Origin: Rossellomorea vietnamensis NBRC 101237
Lineage (GTDB): Bacteria; Bacillota; Bacilli; Bacillales; Bacillaceae_B
DNA length: 54,529 bases
Reading direction: 5' to 3'
Assembly (NCBI RefSeq): GCF_001591825.1
Contig: NZ_BCVQ01000026.1
Coordinates: forward strand, 1-54,529
Shown here: one piece after another, positions 1 through 7,414 of the stretch
Layout of the letters: every line of letters starts with the position of its first letter
Position numbering within the stretch: position 1 is the stretch's first letter
Position numbers and translations under genes: made by a program
The notes under the pieces: model-generated
Database searches by the model: none
What the model was told of the DNA's origin: nothing
What the model saw: the letters and a program-made list of their open reading frames with translations, nothing else

Positions 1-63
1 GAACGCCTTTCGGTTGATTCGTCTTATGCTTGTCGCCTCTGAACGAGCCGCCTCCGCTTTTCG
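1..63 (-). repeat. probable interspersed repeat downstream of yutC (partial)
   Basis: This GC-richer stretch directly follows the yutC stop codon on the minus strand and runs off the window edge. Read on the minus strand it contains AAAAGCGGAGGCGGC and then GACAAGCATAAGACGA. From memory, similar elements follow genes in many Bacillaceae genomes. I cannot verify this without a search, so the repeat call is inference. Confidence 0.4.
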
Positions 64-789
64 TTAGTCCATCATCTTATTTCCATCAGTATAATCATTG
101 CGTTTCTGACGGTCCATGTTGATTTTATGGGTATCGTCGTCACGCATTTCGTACTGATCAGATGTCATTTCGCCGTTGGCATTTTCTCCTGAGTCGACAT
201 TTCTTCCTTGTGGAGAGTCTTTCAGCATTAGGTTGATGGTATCATCAATGGCTGTATTGGCGTTTTTACTGTCACTATCCATTTTAGCCAGGTTTTCGAC
301 ATTCCGCATCAACGCTTTGTCATCGGTCACATAGACATGGTACCAACGTGGGATGACGGACATGGCTGTTTTCTTCACCTGATCGGCAACTTCGAAGCGT
401 CCGTCTTTATCCTTTTTATCGGTCACATATGAGACTAATACCTCTTCGTCCGTGACGAGGGTAGAGCAATCTTTCACGTCAGGAAGGGCGACACTCATCT
501 TGCTGATGCTGTCTGCTACCTGCTCGCGATTGATACTGTACATATCCTTCGTGGAAATGTTTTGACCACCTGTAGGGCTCTTCTGCTGGCGGACGTAACC
601 AAATTCTTCCCCACGATGTGCCCCTTTTTTGGTCCAGCCATCTTCGTTATACAGGTCTTCCCTGTCACTTACGTTAATGGTATTCCCGTTGTCGTGGAAC
701 ATTTCCTCATTGGCTGTGTCGATGCCATTACAGGCTGTCCCGATCAGTGTGATGCCGAGAACCGTTGTACCTAAAAGTAATTTATTCAA
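64..789 (-). CDS. yutC: YhcN/YlaJ-family sporulation lipoprotein (YutC-like)
   Basis: A 241-residue predicted lipoprotein of the YhcN/YlaJ group, which is linked to spores or germination in Bacillus. The N-terminus has Lys-4, a hydrophobic stretch and a Cys in IGTAC. This lipobox is atypical because Gly sits where Leu or Val is usual. The mature part is polar and Asp/Asn-rich, and its middle (around residues 100-200) resembles the YhcN domain. I chose the TTG start at 789 because a G-run ribosome binding site lies 8 bases upstream; the GTG at 798 abuts that site. It is divergent from yutD, as in B. subtilis. Exact role unknown. Confidence 0.7.
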   Translation of the reverse strand: MNKLLLGTTVLGITLIGTACNGIDTANEEMFHDNGNTINVSDREDLYNEDGWTKKGAHRGEEFGYVRQQKSPTGGQNISTKDMYSINREQVADSISKMSVALPDVKDCSTLVTDEEVLVSYVTDKKDKDGRFEVADQVKKTAMSVIPRWYHVYVTDDKALMRNVENLAKMDSDSKNANTAIDDTINLMLKDSPQGRNVDSGENANGEMTSDQYEMRDDDTHKINMDRQKRNDYTDGNKMMD

Positions 790-901
790 CTTAAACACCC
801 CCTATTTAGTAGGGTGACCATCTCTTATGGCAATTTTTCATAGTAATTAATGGACAATCCGTTATAATTTAAAATAAGGAAACGAAAGTGGGTGGACAGA
901 G

Positions 902-1177
902 GTGATTTGTGTGCAGAACACGTGCTACGAAATCGTCGAGGAATTCAGGGACGGATTCAACGAGGAAGCTTTCAAGGAGAGGTATAGCGATATCTTAAGC
1001 AAATACGACTATATCCTTGGTGATTGGGGATACGGGCAGCTCCGATTGAAAGGATTCTTCGATGATCACAATCAAAAGGCTTCTTTCGACACAAAGGTGA
1101 GTACTCATAAGGATTACTTATATGAATACTGTAATTTTGGGTGTGCTTATTTTCTCGTGAAGAAAGTCAAAAAATAA
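902..1177 (+). CDS. yutD: YutD family protein (DUF1027)
   Basis: A 91-residue cytosolic protein of the YutD/DUF1027 family, of unknown function. The family core is visible around residues 33-60 (YDYILGDWGYGQLRLKGFF), and the C-terminal CNFGCAYF-type stretch also fits. The GTG start at 902 is preceded by GGTGGACAGAG. It is divergent from the YutC-like lipoprotein gene, with about 110 bp between them for both promoters, and ends in a strong hairpin at 1182. This matches the B. subtilis yutC/yutD arrangement. Confidence 0.85.
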   Translation: MICVQNTCYEIVEEFRDGFNEEAFKERYSDILSKYDYILGDWGYGQLRLKGFFDDHNQKASFDTKVSTHKDYLYEYCNFGCAYFLVKKVKK

Positions 1178-1181
1178 TGGT

Positions 1182-1217
1182 GAAAGGAACAAACGATGAT
1201 GGTCGTTTGTTCCTTTC
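1182..1217. terminator. bidirectional terminator
   Basis: A perfect 15-bp stem (GAAAGGAACAAACGA with its complement) and a 6-base loop. It lies between the convergent yutD and the small cytosolic protein gene. Confidence 0.85.
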
Positions 1218-1219
1218 TT

Positions 1220-1528
1220 TTACTTATTTTCAGTATATGGCGGTTCTTCATTCACATCCGGGTCGGCATGAACAGGATGTGAGCCGGGTTCCTGACGCGG
1301 TATATCCTGATGCAGGGATTTATTCTCGTAGTTGAAGGCGCTATAATACCGTTGGCCTTCTTCCCATGGTGTACTCTTGTTTTCGACAGGGGTATGCTTA
1401 CCTCTGGGAGCACCGTAAGGACCTTCCGGAAGTGTTTCGGGGACGAGAAAATTACGGTATGTCTCTACATTGGAGAAGTCACTGTATTCTTCGTCTTCTT
1501 TGTCATAGGATTTCCGGTCTTTGCTCAT
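1220..1528 (-). CDS. small conserved cytosolic protein, function unknown
   Basis: A 102-residue, very polar protein without membrane segments, rich in Glu, Asp, Tyr and Pro. It contains GPYGAPRGKHTPVENKSTPW and WEEGQRYYSAFNYENK. I recognise it as a conserved Bacillus cytosolic protein but know no function. The ATG at 1528 has AAAGGTGGGAG six bases upstream, better than the GTG at 1540, which lies inside that ribosome binding site. It is convergent with yutD and shares its terminator. Confidence 0.7.
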   Translation of the reverse strand: MSKDRKSYDKEDEEYSDFSNVETYRNFLVPETLPEGPYGAPRGKHTPVENKSTPWEEGQRYYSAFNYENKSLHQDIPRQEPGSHPVHADPDVNEEPPYTENK

Positions 1529-1601
1529 TTTATCTCCCACCTTTCATACGTTTAGTATGTGAGGGGGAGGTGAAGTTCATTCTCTCAAGGGACGATATGG
1601 A

Positions 1602-1871
1602 TCAAAGAATGATCTCACCTAAGAAATCCCTTAATTCATCCGCTTCTTCTTCGGTTAATTTAAATACACTCTCCACGTATCCCGGTTCATCAAGGTCATC
1701 TCTTCCCATGATGGCAAAGCGGCTGCCCTGCAGATCCAGAACCAATGATTTACCGTAGTAGCGTTCCGTTTGGGTAATGGCCAGGTCGTACCGTTGATTT
1801 TCCCCCATAAAACTTACGAAACGCGTTCGTGTACTTTCTGTATCGTCATATAAATAAAAACGTTCACTCAT
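1602..1871 (-). CDS. DUF3055 family protein
   Basis: An 89-residue soluble protein matching the DUF3055 (SAV0927-like) family. Visible traits are an N-terminal YDDTESTRTRFVSFMG, a central LQGSRFAIMGRDDL and an acidic C-terminal helix (LTEEEADELRDFL). Function unknown. GGAGG lies close upstream of both a GTG (1874) and an ATG (1871); I take the ATG, but the start could be one codon earlier. It is a single gene, divergent from yutE. Confidence 0.75.
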   Translation of the reverse strand: MSERFYLYDDTESTRTRFVSFMGENQRYDLAITQTERYYGKSLVLDLQGSRFAIMGRDDLDEPGYVESVFKLTEEEADELRDFLGEIIL

Positions 1872-2007
1872 CACGATGTCCTCCTCTGTTTATGCTTATT
1901 TCATCATACCAAACTGAGAGGGGAATTGCAGGATGTACCTGTATGGGGCAGGTGGAATTATGTTAAAATAAAGTGTCAGGTTATTGTTGAAGAGAGAGGT
2001 GAGCATC

Positions 2008-2445
2008 ATGTATTTCGTAGACAGGGAAAAGATTGAAGAAATATTGGTCTATATGGATGAGCAGCTAAACATATTCAGCCGTCAAGAACAGTGGGACACT
2101 ACGCTGGAAAAGTTGGCCCTTGAAAGGGTTGCACATGTCATCATTGAATCCATCCTGGACGTAGGGAACAGCATGATTGATGGATTCATCATGAGGGATC
2201 CGGGAAGCTATGAGGATATCATTGATATTCTTCTGGATGAAAAAGTGATCACAGACAAGATGAGTGAAGACCTGAAACGCCTCGTCGAACAGCGTAAATC
2301 ACTCGTTCAGGATTATACAACGATCGATCACAAGCAGGTACATACCGTTCTGGAAGACGTGTTCCATACACTGAACCAGTTCCCGTTACAGGTCCAAAAC
2401 TACCTTGAAAATGAACTGGGCCCCGTTTCGGCATTCAAAAACTAA
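2008..2445 (+). CDS. yutE: YutE, DUF86/HepT-like protein
   Basis: A 145-residue helical protein of the DUF86/HepT-like family. HepT toxins are RNases with an R-x4-H-x-Y motif, paired with MntA-type nucleotidyltransferases. Here the equivalent stretch reads RKSLVQDY, so the His position holds Gln, and no nucleotidyltransferase gene is adjacent. It is therefore probably not a canonical toxin. The conserved block GNSMIDGFIMRDPGSYEDI and the C-terminal ELGPVSAF are typical of YutE. The ATG at 2008 has GAGGTG six bases upstream. A terminator follows at 2454. Confidence 0.8.
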   Translation: MYFVDREKIEEILVYMDEQLNIFSRQEQWDTTLEKLALERVAHVIIESILDVGNSMIDGFIMRDPGSYEDIIDILLDEKVITDKMSEDLKRLVEQRKSLVQDYTTIDHKQVHTVLEDVFHTLNQFPLQVQNYLENELGPVSAFKN

Positions 2446-2453
2446 ACGTATTT

Positions 2454-2483
2454 GACAGCGCTTCCTTTATAAGAAGCGCTGTC
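2454..2483 (+). terminator. yutE terminator
   Basis: An 11-bp stem GACAGCGCTTC with its complement, followed by TTATTTT. Confidence 0.8.
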
Positions 2484-2564
2484 TTATTTTCTTGAGAGTA
2501 ACATGCTTACTAGAGAAGAAATAGAAAAATTGGACATACTAACGACACTATATGGAGGTAGATG

Positions 2565-3329
2565 ATGAAAAAGTATCAAGGGTATTTAATCGACCTGGAT
2601 GGAACGATGTATAAAGGGAAAGAAAAAATCGATGAAGCGGGGGACTTTGTGAAGCGGCTGCAGGCTAAGGGCTTGCCTTATCTGTTCGTGACGAACAACT
2701 CTTCAAGAAGGCCGGAGCAGGTGGCAGAGAAATTGCGGTCATTTGATATACCCGCAACGAAGGAACAGGTATTTACGACATCCATGGCGACGGCACAGTA
2801 CATGGCGAAGGAAAAGCCTGAAGGAACGGCCTATGTCATAGGTGAAGAAGGGATACGCTCAGCACTTGAAGAGAACGGTATTACACTTCGGGATGATAAA
2901 CCTGATTTCGTGGTAGTGGGGATTGACCGGGAGATTAATTACGAGAAATTATCCCTCGCTTGCCTGGGGGTGAGAAACGGCGCAACGTTCATTTCAACGA
3001 ATGGAGATATCGCGATACCGACTGAAAGGGGATTGCTTCCGGGGAATGGTTCCCTGACGTCTGTTGTGACTGTCTCCACCCAGACCGAACCGATCTTTAT
3101 CGGTAAGCCCGAGTCCATCATCATGGAACAGGCATTGTCTGTCTTGGGAGTCCCGAAGGAAAATACGCTGATGGTGGGGGATAACTATGATACAGATATC
3201 CTCGCGGGGATAAATGCAGGACTCGATACACTCCTTGTTCATACAGGTGTTACGACAAAAGAGGCGTTGACCAAAAAGCATATTCAGCCTACCTATACAA
3301 TTGAAACATTGGATCAATGGGATATATAG
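2565..3329 (+). CDS. yutF: HAD-superfamily phosphatase YutF (HAD-IIA, NagD/AraL-like)
   Basis: A 254-residue haloacid dehalogenase-type phosphatase of subclass IIA (TIGR01457 group). Motif I is DLDGTMYKG, with nucleophile and acid/base Asp. Motif II is VTNNSSR. Motif III Lys is in FIGKPES, and motif IV is MVGDNYDTDI. The C2 cap lies between motifs II and III. Related enzymes dephosphorylate small metabolites or nucleotides; the substrate here is unknown. Two ATGs follow GGAGG, and the second (2565), 6 bases away, is spaced better than the first (3 bases). Confidence 0.85.
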   Translation: MKKYQGYLIDLDGTMYKGKEKIDEAGDFVKRLQAKGLPYLFVTNNSSRRPEQVAEKLRSFDIPATKEQVFTTSMATAQYMAKEKPEGTAYVIGEEGIRSALEENGITLRDDKPDFVVVGIDREINYEKLSLACLGVRNGATFISTNGDIAIPTERGLLPGNGSLTSVVTVSTQTEPIFIGKPESIIMEQALSVLGVPKENTLMVGDNYDTDILAGINAGLDTLLVHTGVTTKEALTKKHIQPTYTIETLDQWDI

Positions 3330-3339
3330 AATAAAAAAA

Positions 3340-3363
3340 GTGGAGGCCGACTGAAGCCTCCAC
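3340..3363. terminator. hairpin downstream of yutF
   Basis: An 8-bp GTGGAGGC stem with an A-run on its left and no T-run on the plus strand. It fits best as a minus-strand terminator, possibly bidirectional. Confidence 0.6.
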
Positions 3364-3380
3364 ACCTTTCATTGACCCTG

Positions 3381-3655
3381 CTGAGTACTCAAATAGAAGA
3401 AATGTCTTAAATTAGTAACATATTCATAATAGACAACACACGTTTGTATAAGTAAAATAGAACTAGTGTGAAAAGAAGTAAACAAAATACTATTTATACT
3501 TTGGGGACCTTTGTCACGGTCCTTTGACTGGCAATATATACACCTCTATAGATATTGTGAAGTATAAATAGTAGGTAAAATTATACTCCTAATGAATGAT
3601 GTGTTTTTTCCTCTAACTAACGTTAACTTTCCATGACGCATATTTGAGTACCCAG
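3381..3655. repeat. nested inverted repeats; candidate MITE-like element or structured RNA
   Basis: CTGAGTACTCAAATA (3381-3395) is repeated inverted at 3641-3655 with one mismatch. Inside it, a perfect 14-bp pair TACTATTTATACTT lies at 3488-3501 and 3560-3573. Innermost is a GGACC/GGTCC pair (3505-3509, 3518-3522). The stretch is AT-rich with no credible reading frame. I see no clear target-site duplication. No other gene-like feature is visible between 3364 and 3903. Confidence 0.5.
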
Positions 3656-3720
3656 AAGGATTATGAAGACGAAGAATGAAAATTAGTGAAATTTTTAAAA
3701 AAGTTTTCGAAATTAAGTGT

Positions 3721-3781
3721 AAAGGTATCCAACTAGGGTAAACATCAAAGGTAGTAGGGGACTATTAGCATTGATACCTTT
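3721..3781 (+). other. inverted repeat upstream of the XRE regulator gene
   Basis: AAAGGTATC (3721-3729) pairs perfectly with GATACCTTT (3773-3781), enclosing a 43-base loop. It may be a leader structure of the downstream regulator gene. Role unproven. Confidence 0.3.
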
Positions 3782-3903
3782 TCAATTTCTAACTATTCTT
3801 TACGAATGCACACAACTTTAAGAATGAAAGTCATTGTTTCTTAGCTTGATTTTCGAAACATTCCACGTCATTTCTAAAGAATTTTTAAAAGGGTAGTGAG
3901 GTA

Positions 3904-4155
3904 ATGAGTATTACAGTTACAGGACTTGTCGGAAAGAAAATAAGGCAACATAGAAGAGCAAAAGAAATCACCATACAACAATTAAGTCGCAAATGTGGAT
4001 TAACGGTTAATTATATTTCGTTGATTGAAAAGGGAGAGGCGAATCCCTCTTTGAACAAGCTGTTTGCGATAGTATGCTCGTTGGAGATCCAATGGGAAGA
4101 CATTATGCCTAATTGTGAAGAACACCAGGACCTCTATAATCAAACGATATTTTAA
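3904..4155 (+). CDS. XRE-family HTH regulator
   Basis: An 83-residue protein that is almost entirely a Cro/C1-type helix-turn-helix (residues 10-70). It has the usual IRQHRRAKEITIQQLS, then VNYISLIEKGEANPSLNKL. A GAGGT motif precedes the ATG. It ends tail-to-tail with the Sda-like gene and overlaps its stop codon by 4 bases. It lies between yutF and yutG, which adjoin in B. subtilis, so it belongs to an inserted islet. It could control the palindrome at 4395-4424; that is inference. Confidence 0.85.
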   Translation: MSITVTGLVGKKIRQHRRAKEITIQQLSRKCGLTVNYISLIEKGEANPSLNKLFAIVCSLEIQWEDIMPNCEEHQDLYNQTIF

Positions 4156-4274
4156 TGAACTAATTTTCTCTTTTTCATTTCTTGTTCGATCAGAGTGATG
4201 AATTCATCACTGAGTTTTAACTGTTTTGCTTTTTGTAAGGCATCGATAAGGGCTTTGTCACTCAGGAGCTTAAT
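4152..4274 (-). CDS. Sda-like sporulation histidine-kinase inhibitor, apparent ATT start
   Basis: Forty codons beginning KLLSDKALIDALQKAKQ after the start codon and ending DEFITLIEQEMKKRKLVH. This closely follows B. subtilis Sda, the helical-hairpin inhibitor of KinA autophosphorylation (KLSDELLIESYFKA..., DFIELIENEIKRR). The frame has no ATG, GTG or TTG before an upstream stop. An ATT at 4272-4274 lies 7 bases after a strong GAGGTGAG, as in the AUU-started infC. It is convergent with the XRE gene. A sigma-A promoter and a palindrome lie 120-170 bases upstream. A frameshifted or mutated start codon cannot be excluded. Confidence 0.7.
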   Translation of the reverse strand: MKLLSDKALIDALQKAKQLKLSDEFITLIEQEMKKRKLVH

Positions 4275-4394
4275 AAGATCTCACCTCGATCTTTATTTAG
4301 GGCGTTTATAAAATGTGGGATGCTGTAGACTCCAAAAGAGTGTAAATCCTTTTTTTTTGGTATGTAATTTAGATTAGACACAGGTACATTATAA

Positions 4395-4424
4395 ATATAA
4401 TTACAACTATATTTGTAATTATAT
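4395..4424. promoter_or_regulatory. 30-bp palindrome overlapping the Sda-like promoter
   Basis: Perfect 12-bp arms (ATATAATTACAA and its complement) around a 6-base centre. It covers the -10 element and start region of the minus-strand promoter. This is a good candidate operator, possibly for the neighbouring XRE protein. Confidence 0.55.
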
Positions 4425-4446
4425 AAAACTATTCGCTGATGTGCAA
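4418..4446 (-). promoter_or_regulatory. sigma-A-type promoter of the Sda-like gene
   Basis: On the minus strand TTGCAC (4441-4446), a 17-base spacer and TATAAT (4418-4423). It would give a leader of about 135 bases before the ATT start. Confidence 0.6.
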
Positions 4447-4540
4447 TCATTAAGTTAGTTAAATGGATCTAATGATTTACACTCTATAATCATTTAGGTA
4501 AAATTGTATCAATTACCCTGTACACTTCTTCCATCACTAA

Positions 4541-4567
4541 AAATCAGACGACCCTGTCGTCTGATTT
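4541..4567 (-). terminator. yutG terminator
   Basis: A 12-bp stem AAATCAGACGAC with its complement and a 3-base loop, followed by a U-run on the minus strand. Confidence 0.85.
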
Positions 4568-4584
4568 GGAATACTTATTCACCT

Positions 4585-5085
4585 TCATTTTGCGCCCTTC
4601 GCCCGGTGTGCCAATCGGCTTGAAGCGGCCGCTGCAATGGCTCCTACAATGTCATCCAGGAAGGTATGGCACATACCTGATGATTTATCATTCAATCTCT
4701 CCAGGATCCCCGGCTTCTGTTTATCGATATATCCGTAGTTCGTGAACCCGATCGAACCGTATACATTCACAATGGAAAAGGCCAGGATTTCATCCACACC
4801 ATATAATCCTTCATCTACTTCAACAATCGCCTGCAATGGTTCCATCAGCATCTTTTTCTCAGCTAATATATCAAGTTGAATGCCTGTCAGGATGGCGTTC
4901 TGTACTTCACGTTTCGTCAATACACGTTCCACGTTATAGACACATTCCTCCAATTCAAGATCAGGATGATACTTCTGTTGAAGGTACATGACTAATTGAG
5001 CGATGTCTTCTATCTCCACTCCTCTTTCATGCAGCCATTTACGTGCCGTGCTCTCTAATAAATCCATTGACTCTTTATCCTTCAT
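4585..5085 (-). CDS. yutG: phosphatidylglycerophosphatase A family protein YutG
   Basis: A 166-residue protein of the PgpA (PF04608) family. Members dephosphorylate phosphatidylglycerol phosphate or act on related substrates; the Bacillus YutG branch is soluble and its substrate is less certain. The second half carries the conserved acidic signature FLDDIVGAIAAAASSRLAHR. The first half (residues 10-70) is a helical extension typical of YutG. An ATG at 5085 has AAGGTG six bases upstream; a GTG at 5094 is also possible. Its own terminator follows. Order yutF-[islet]-yutG-yutH. Confidence 0.75.
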   Translation of the reverse strand: MKDKESMDLLESTARKWLHERGVEIEDIAQLVMYLQQKYHPDLELEECVYNVERVLTKREVQNAILTGIQLDILAEKKMLMEPLQAIVEVDEGLYGVDEILAFSIVNVYGSIGFTNYGYIDKQKPGILERLNDKSSGMCHTFLDDIVGAIAAAASSRLAHRAKGAK

Positions 5086-5318
5086 CTTATTCACCTTTTT
5101 CCTTGAAAGATTATAAAACCCCTATTTCGATTAGACGAAGCCTTGTTTTACTCATATGATTCCCAATTGAAAAATAGACATAATAATAGCTTCTGTTCTC
5201 ATTCTTGCCCATCCATGGATTGGGATATTCATAAATGCTTGGGAATGATAGTCCCGGTTAGCGCATTCAGCACATGAATGATGAAAAAGAACGGTCATTA
5301 AAGATAGGAGAGGTCGGT

Positions 5319-6320
5319 ATGTCTCAAGAGATATTAATAAACCATTTTGGGTTGCATCCTGAGCGGGCATTCTTCGATGGAATGATGGATCGATATATGG
5401 TCGGGGGATTAGTATATAGTATTGTGGGTGTATCGAATATGGAACAGGAAACCCTGGTGGAACTATATAAATTAGCAGAACACCTGAAAAGCACCGGGGA
5501 CCGGCATGTGTCGACCTTTGTCCAGAGCAATGAGGGGAAATTCCTCGTGGTGGAGAAGGATAAGGATTATGTCGTCCTTCGAAATGAAGGCATAGAGTCC
5601 CCCCCTTATCATAAGCTCGGCCGAAAGCTAAGCAAGTTCCATTTCAGGGGACGGACCTTCGAAGAGAAAGTGGAAAAAATAAATCGCATGGGACAGTGGA
5701 AGAGTCTGTGGGAAAAGCGGATGGCTCAATTGGAAAAAGCCTATTATCAGGTCATTCAGGATCAGCCCGCTGACGAGTTTGAACGCCGGTTTGTCGAGAG
5801 TTATCCTTATTATAGTGCGCTTTCGGAAAATGCCATTCAATACCTGGTCGATACGGAGCTTGATGAAGACCCGAAGGCGGAGGACGCCGGAACGATCTGT
5901 CATGAACGGTTTCTCGATTCCACATGGGGGACCGAAATGTGCATACATTTTCCGTTTCAATGGGTATTCGACCATTGCAGCCGGGACATAGCCGAGTGGG
6001 TGAGGGAACGATACTTCATGAGGAGCCAAACGTTTCATCCGGAGCTTCAGGAATTCATGAAAGAGTATGAGTCGGTTACACCTCTTTCTCCTTTTTCATG
6101 GAGGTTGTTGTATTCCCGGCTATTGTTTCCCCTGCATTATTTCGAATGCATCGAGGAGTATTACATTTCACAATCAGAACAGAAGAAAAAGACAGTCGAA
6201 GAGAAACTGGAGCGCTATTTGAAAAATTCACATCAATACGAAGCGTTTCTGGCAGACTTTTACCATATGTCCGAAGTGCCGGTAAAAAAATGGGGGATTC
6301 CCCTCGTAGCGTGGTTGTAA
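5319..6320 (+). CDS. yutH: spore coat-associated protein YutH (CotS-like)
   Basis: A 333-residue protein of the YutH/CotS group, which has a degenerate aminoglycoside-phosphotransferase fold. In B. subtilis YutH is a spore coat protein of the sigma-K stage. Seen here are an N-terminal regulatory-like segment, a central KLGRKLSKFHFRG and, around residue 195, CHERFLDSTWG, which falls where APH enzymes have HGD-N. I cannot see an intact Brenner motif, so kinase activity is doubtful. The ATG at 5319 follows GGAGAGGTC; the longer reading from 5274 lacks a ribosome binding site. It is divergent from yutG. Confidence 0.75.
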   Translation: MSQEILINHFGLHPERAFFDGMMDRYMVGGLVYSIVGVSNMEQETLVELYKLAEHLKSTGDRHVSTFVQSNEGKFLVVEKDKDYVVLRNEGIESPPYHKLGRKLSKFHFRGRTFEEKVEKINRMGQWKSLWEKRMAQLEKAYYQVIQDQPADEFERRFVESYPYYSALSENAIQYLVDTELDEDPKAEDAGTICHERFLDSTWGTEMCIHFPFQWVFDHCSRDIAEWVRERYFMRSQTFHPELQEFMKEYESVTPLSPFSWRLLYSRLLFPLHYFECIEEYYISQSEQKKKTVEEKLERYLKNSHQYEAFLADFYHMSEVPVKKWGIPLVAWL

Positions 6321-6397
6321 TCCAATCTCCCAAGATGGGATGTGCCTTCCCTTTTATGCTAAACTGAAGAAAAGAAAAGTGAAGGCAGGGGATTTCT

Positions 6398-7360
6398 ATG
6401 AAGCCATTCATCTATATTACGAGGAAACTTCCTGAGGCCGCGGTTGCGCCATTGACAAAGGAATTCGAAGTGGAGATGTGGGAACGGGAGGATGCCCCGG
6501 TACCAAGGGACATCCTCCTTGAGAAAGCAGAGAAAGCATCTGCTTTACTCACCATGCTATCGGACAAGGTAGACCGGGAACTCTTACAGCGTGCCTCCTC
6601 TTTACAAGTGGTGGCAAATCTTGCGGTGGGCTTTGATAATATCGATCTCGAAGCGGCAAAAGAAAAGGGTGTCACCATCACCAATACACCCGATGTACTG
6701 ACGGAAACAACGGCGGATTTAACCTTCGCCCTCCTGATGGCAACCGCAAGACGAGTCGTAGAAGCCGACCGGTTTATAAAAGAAGGAAAGTGGAAAAGCT
6801 GGTCACCCCTTCTCCTTGCCGGAATGGATATTCATCATAAAACGATGGGGATCGTTGGAATGGGAAGTATCGGTGAAGCGGTAGCGAGAAGGGCGAAAGG
6901 ATTCAATATGGAAGTGCTGTACCATAACCGTTCCCGTAAATCCGAAGCTGAAGAGACACTTGGAGTCCGATATGTGTCATTCGATGACCTTCTTGCCCAA
7001 TCAGATTTCGTGGTCGTCCTGGCTCCCTTGAACGAGGAAACACAGGGGATGTTCCAGGAAGATCAATTCACTAAGATGAAGGAAACGGCGATCTTCATCA
7101 ATGCAGCACGTGGAGCCATCGTCAATGAAGCGGCCCTCGAGCAGGCGTTAAAGAGGGGGGACATTGCGGGAGCCGGCCTCGATGTATTCGAAACCGAACC
7201 AATTAACGAGGATCATCCCCTTCTCCAATTCGATCAAGTCGTTGCCATCCCTCATATCGGAAGCTCTTCCAAAGATACCCGTCATGACATGATGACCCTG
7301 TGTGTAGAGAACATACAGGCCGTCCTTAATGGGGACAACCCGAAAACAGAGGTGAAGTAA
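6398..7360 (+). CDS. D-2-hydroxyacid dehydrogenase (glyoxylate/hydroxypyruvate reductase-like)
   Basis: A 320-residue NAD(P)-dependent D-isomer-specific 2-hydroxyacid dehydrogenase. The nucleotide-binding motif is GIVGMGSIGEAVARR around residue 150. A following HNRSRK with basic residues suggests NADP(H) preference, which is inference. The catalytic triad is visible: Arg in NAARGAIV, Glu in DVFETEP, and His in IPHIGSSS. It most resembles glycerate/gluconate 2-dehydrogenases of the GyaR/YvcT type. GGCAGGGG lies upstream of the ATG. A single gene, ending at a hairpin shared with convergent yutI. Confidence 0.85.
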   Translation: MKPFIYITRKLPEAAVAPLTKEFEVEMWEREDAPVPRDILLEKAEKASALLTMLSDKVDRELLQRASSLQVVANLAVGFDNIDLEAAKEKGVTITNTPDVLTETTADLTFALLMATARRVVEADRFIKEGKWKSWSPLLLAGMDIHHKTMGIVGMGSIGEAVARRAKGFNMEVLYHNRSRKSEAEETLGVRYVSFDDLLAQSDFVVVLAPLNEETQGMFQEDQFTKMKETAIFINAARGAIVNEAALEQALKRGDIAGAGLDVFETEPINEDHPLLQFDQVVAIPHIGSSSKDTRHDMMTLCVENIQAVLNGDNPKTEVK

Positions 7361-7369
7361 AAGAAAAAA

Positions 7370-7397
7370 ATCCTGAATCCAATAAAGGATTCAGGAT
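7370..7397. terminator. terminator between dehydrogenase and yutI
   Basis: An 11-bp stem ATCCTGAATCC with a 6-base loop. The A-run on its left makes it a good minus-strand terminator. Confidence 0.8.
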
Positions 7398-7414
7398 GTA
7401 AGGCCATAGCCCGA

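Noticed and set aside
2008..2445. HepT/MntA toxin-antitoxin pair
   Set aside because: The catalytic His is absent and no nucleotidyltransferase gene is adjacent; YutE is a core gene.
4262..4450. 62-codon minus-strand frame over the Sda-like leader
   Set aside because: It runs in another frame through the promoter and ribosome binding site of the Sda-like gene, and its composition is that of AT-rich non-coding DNA.
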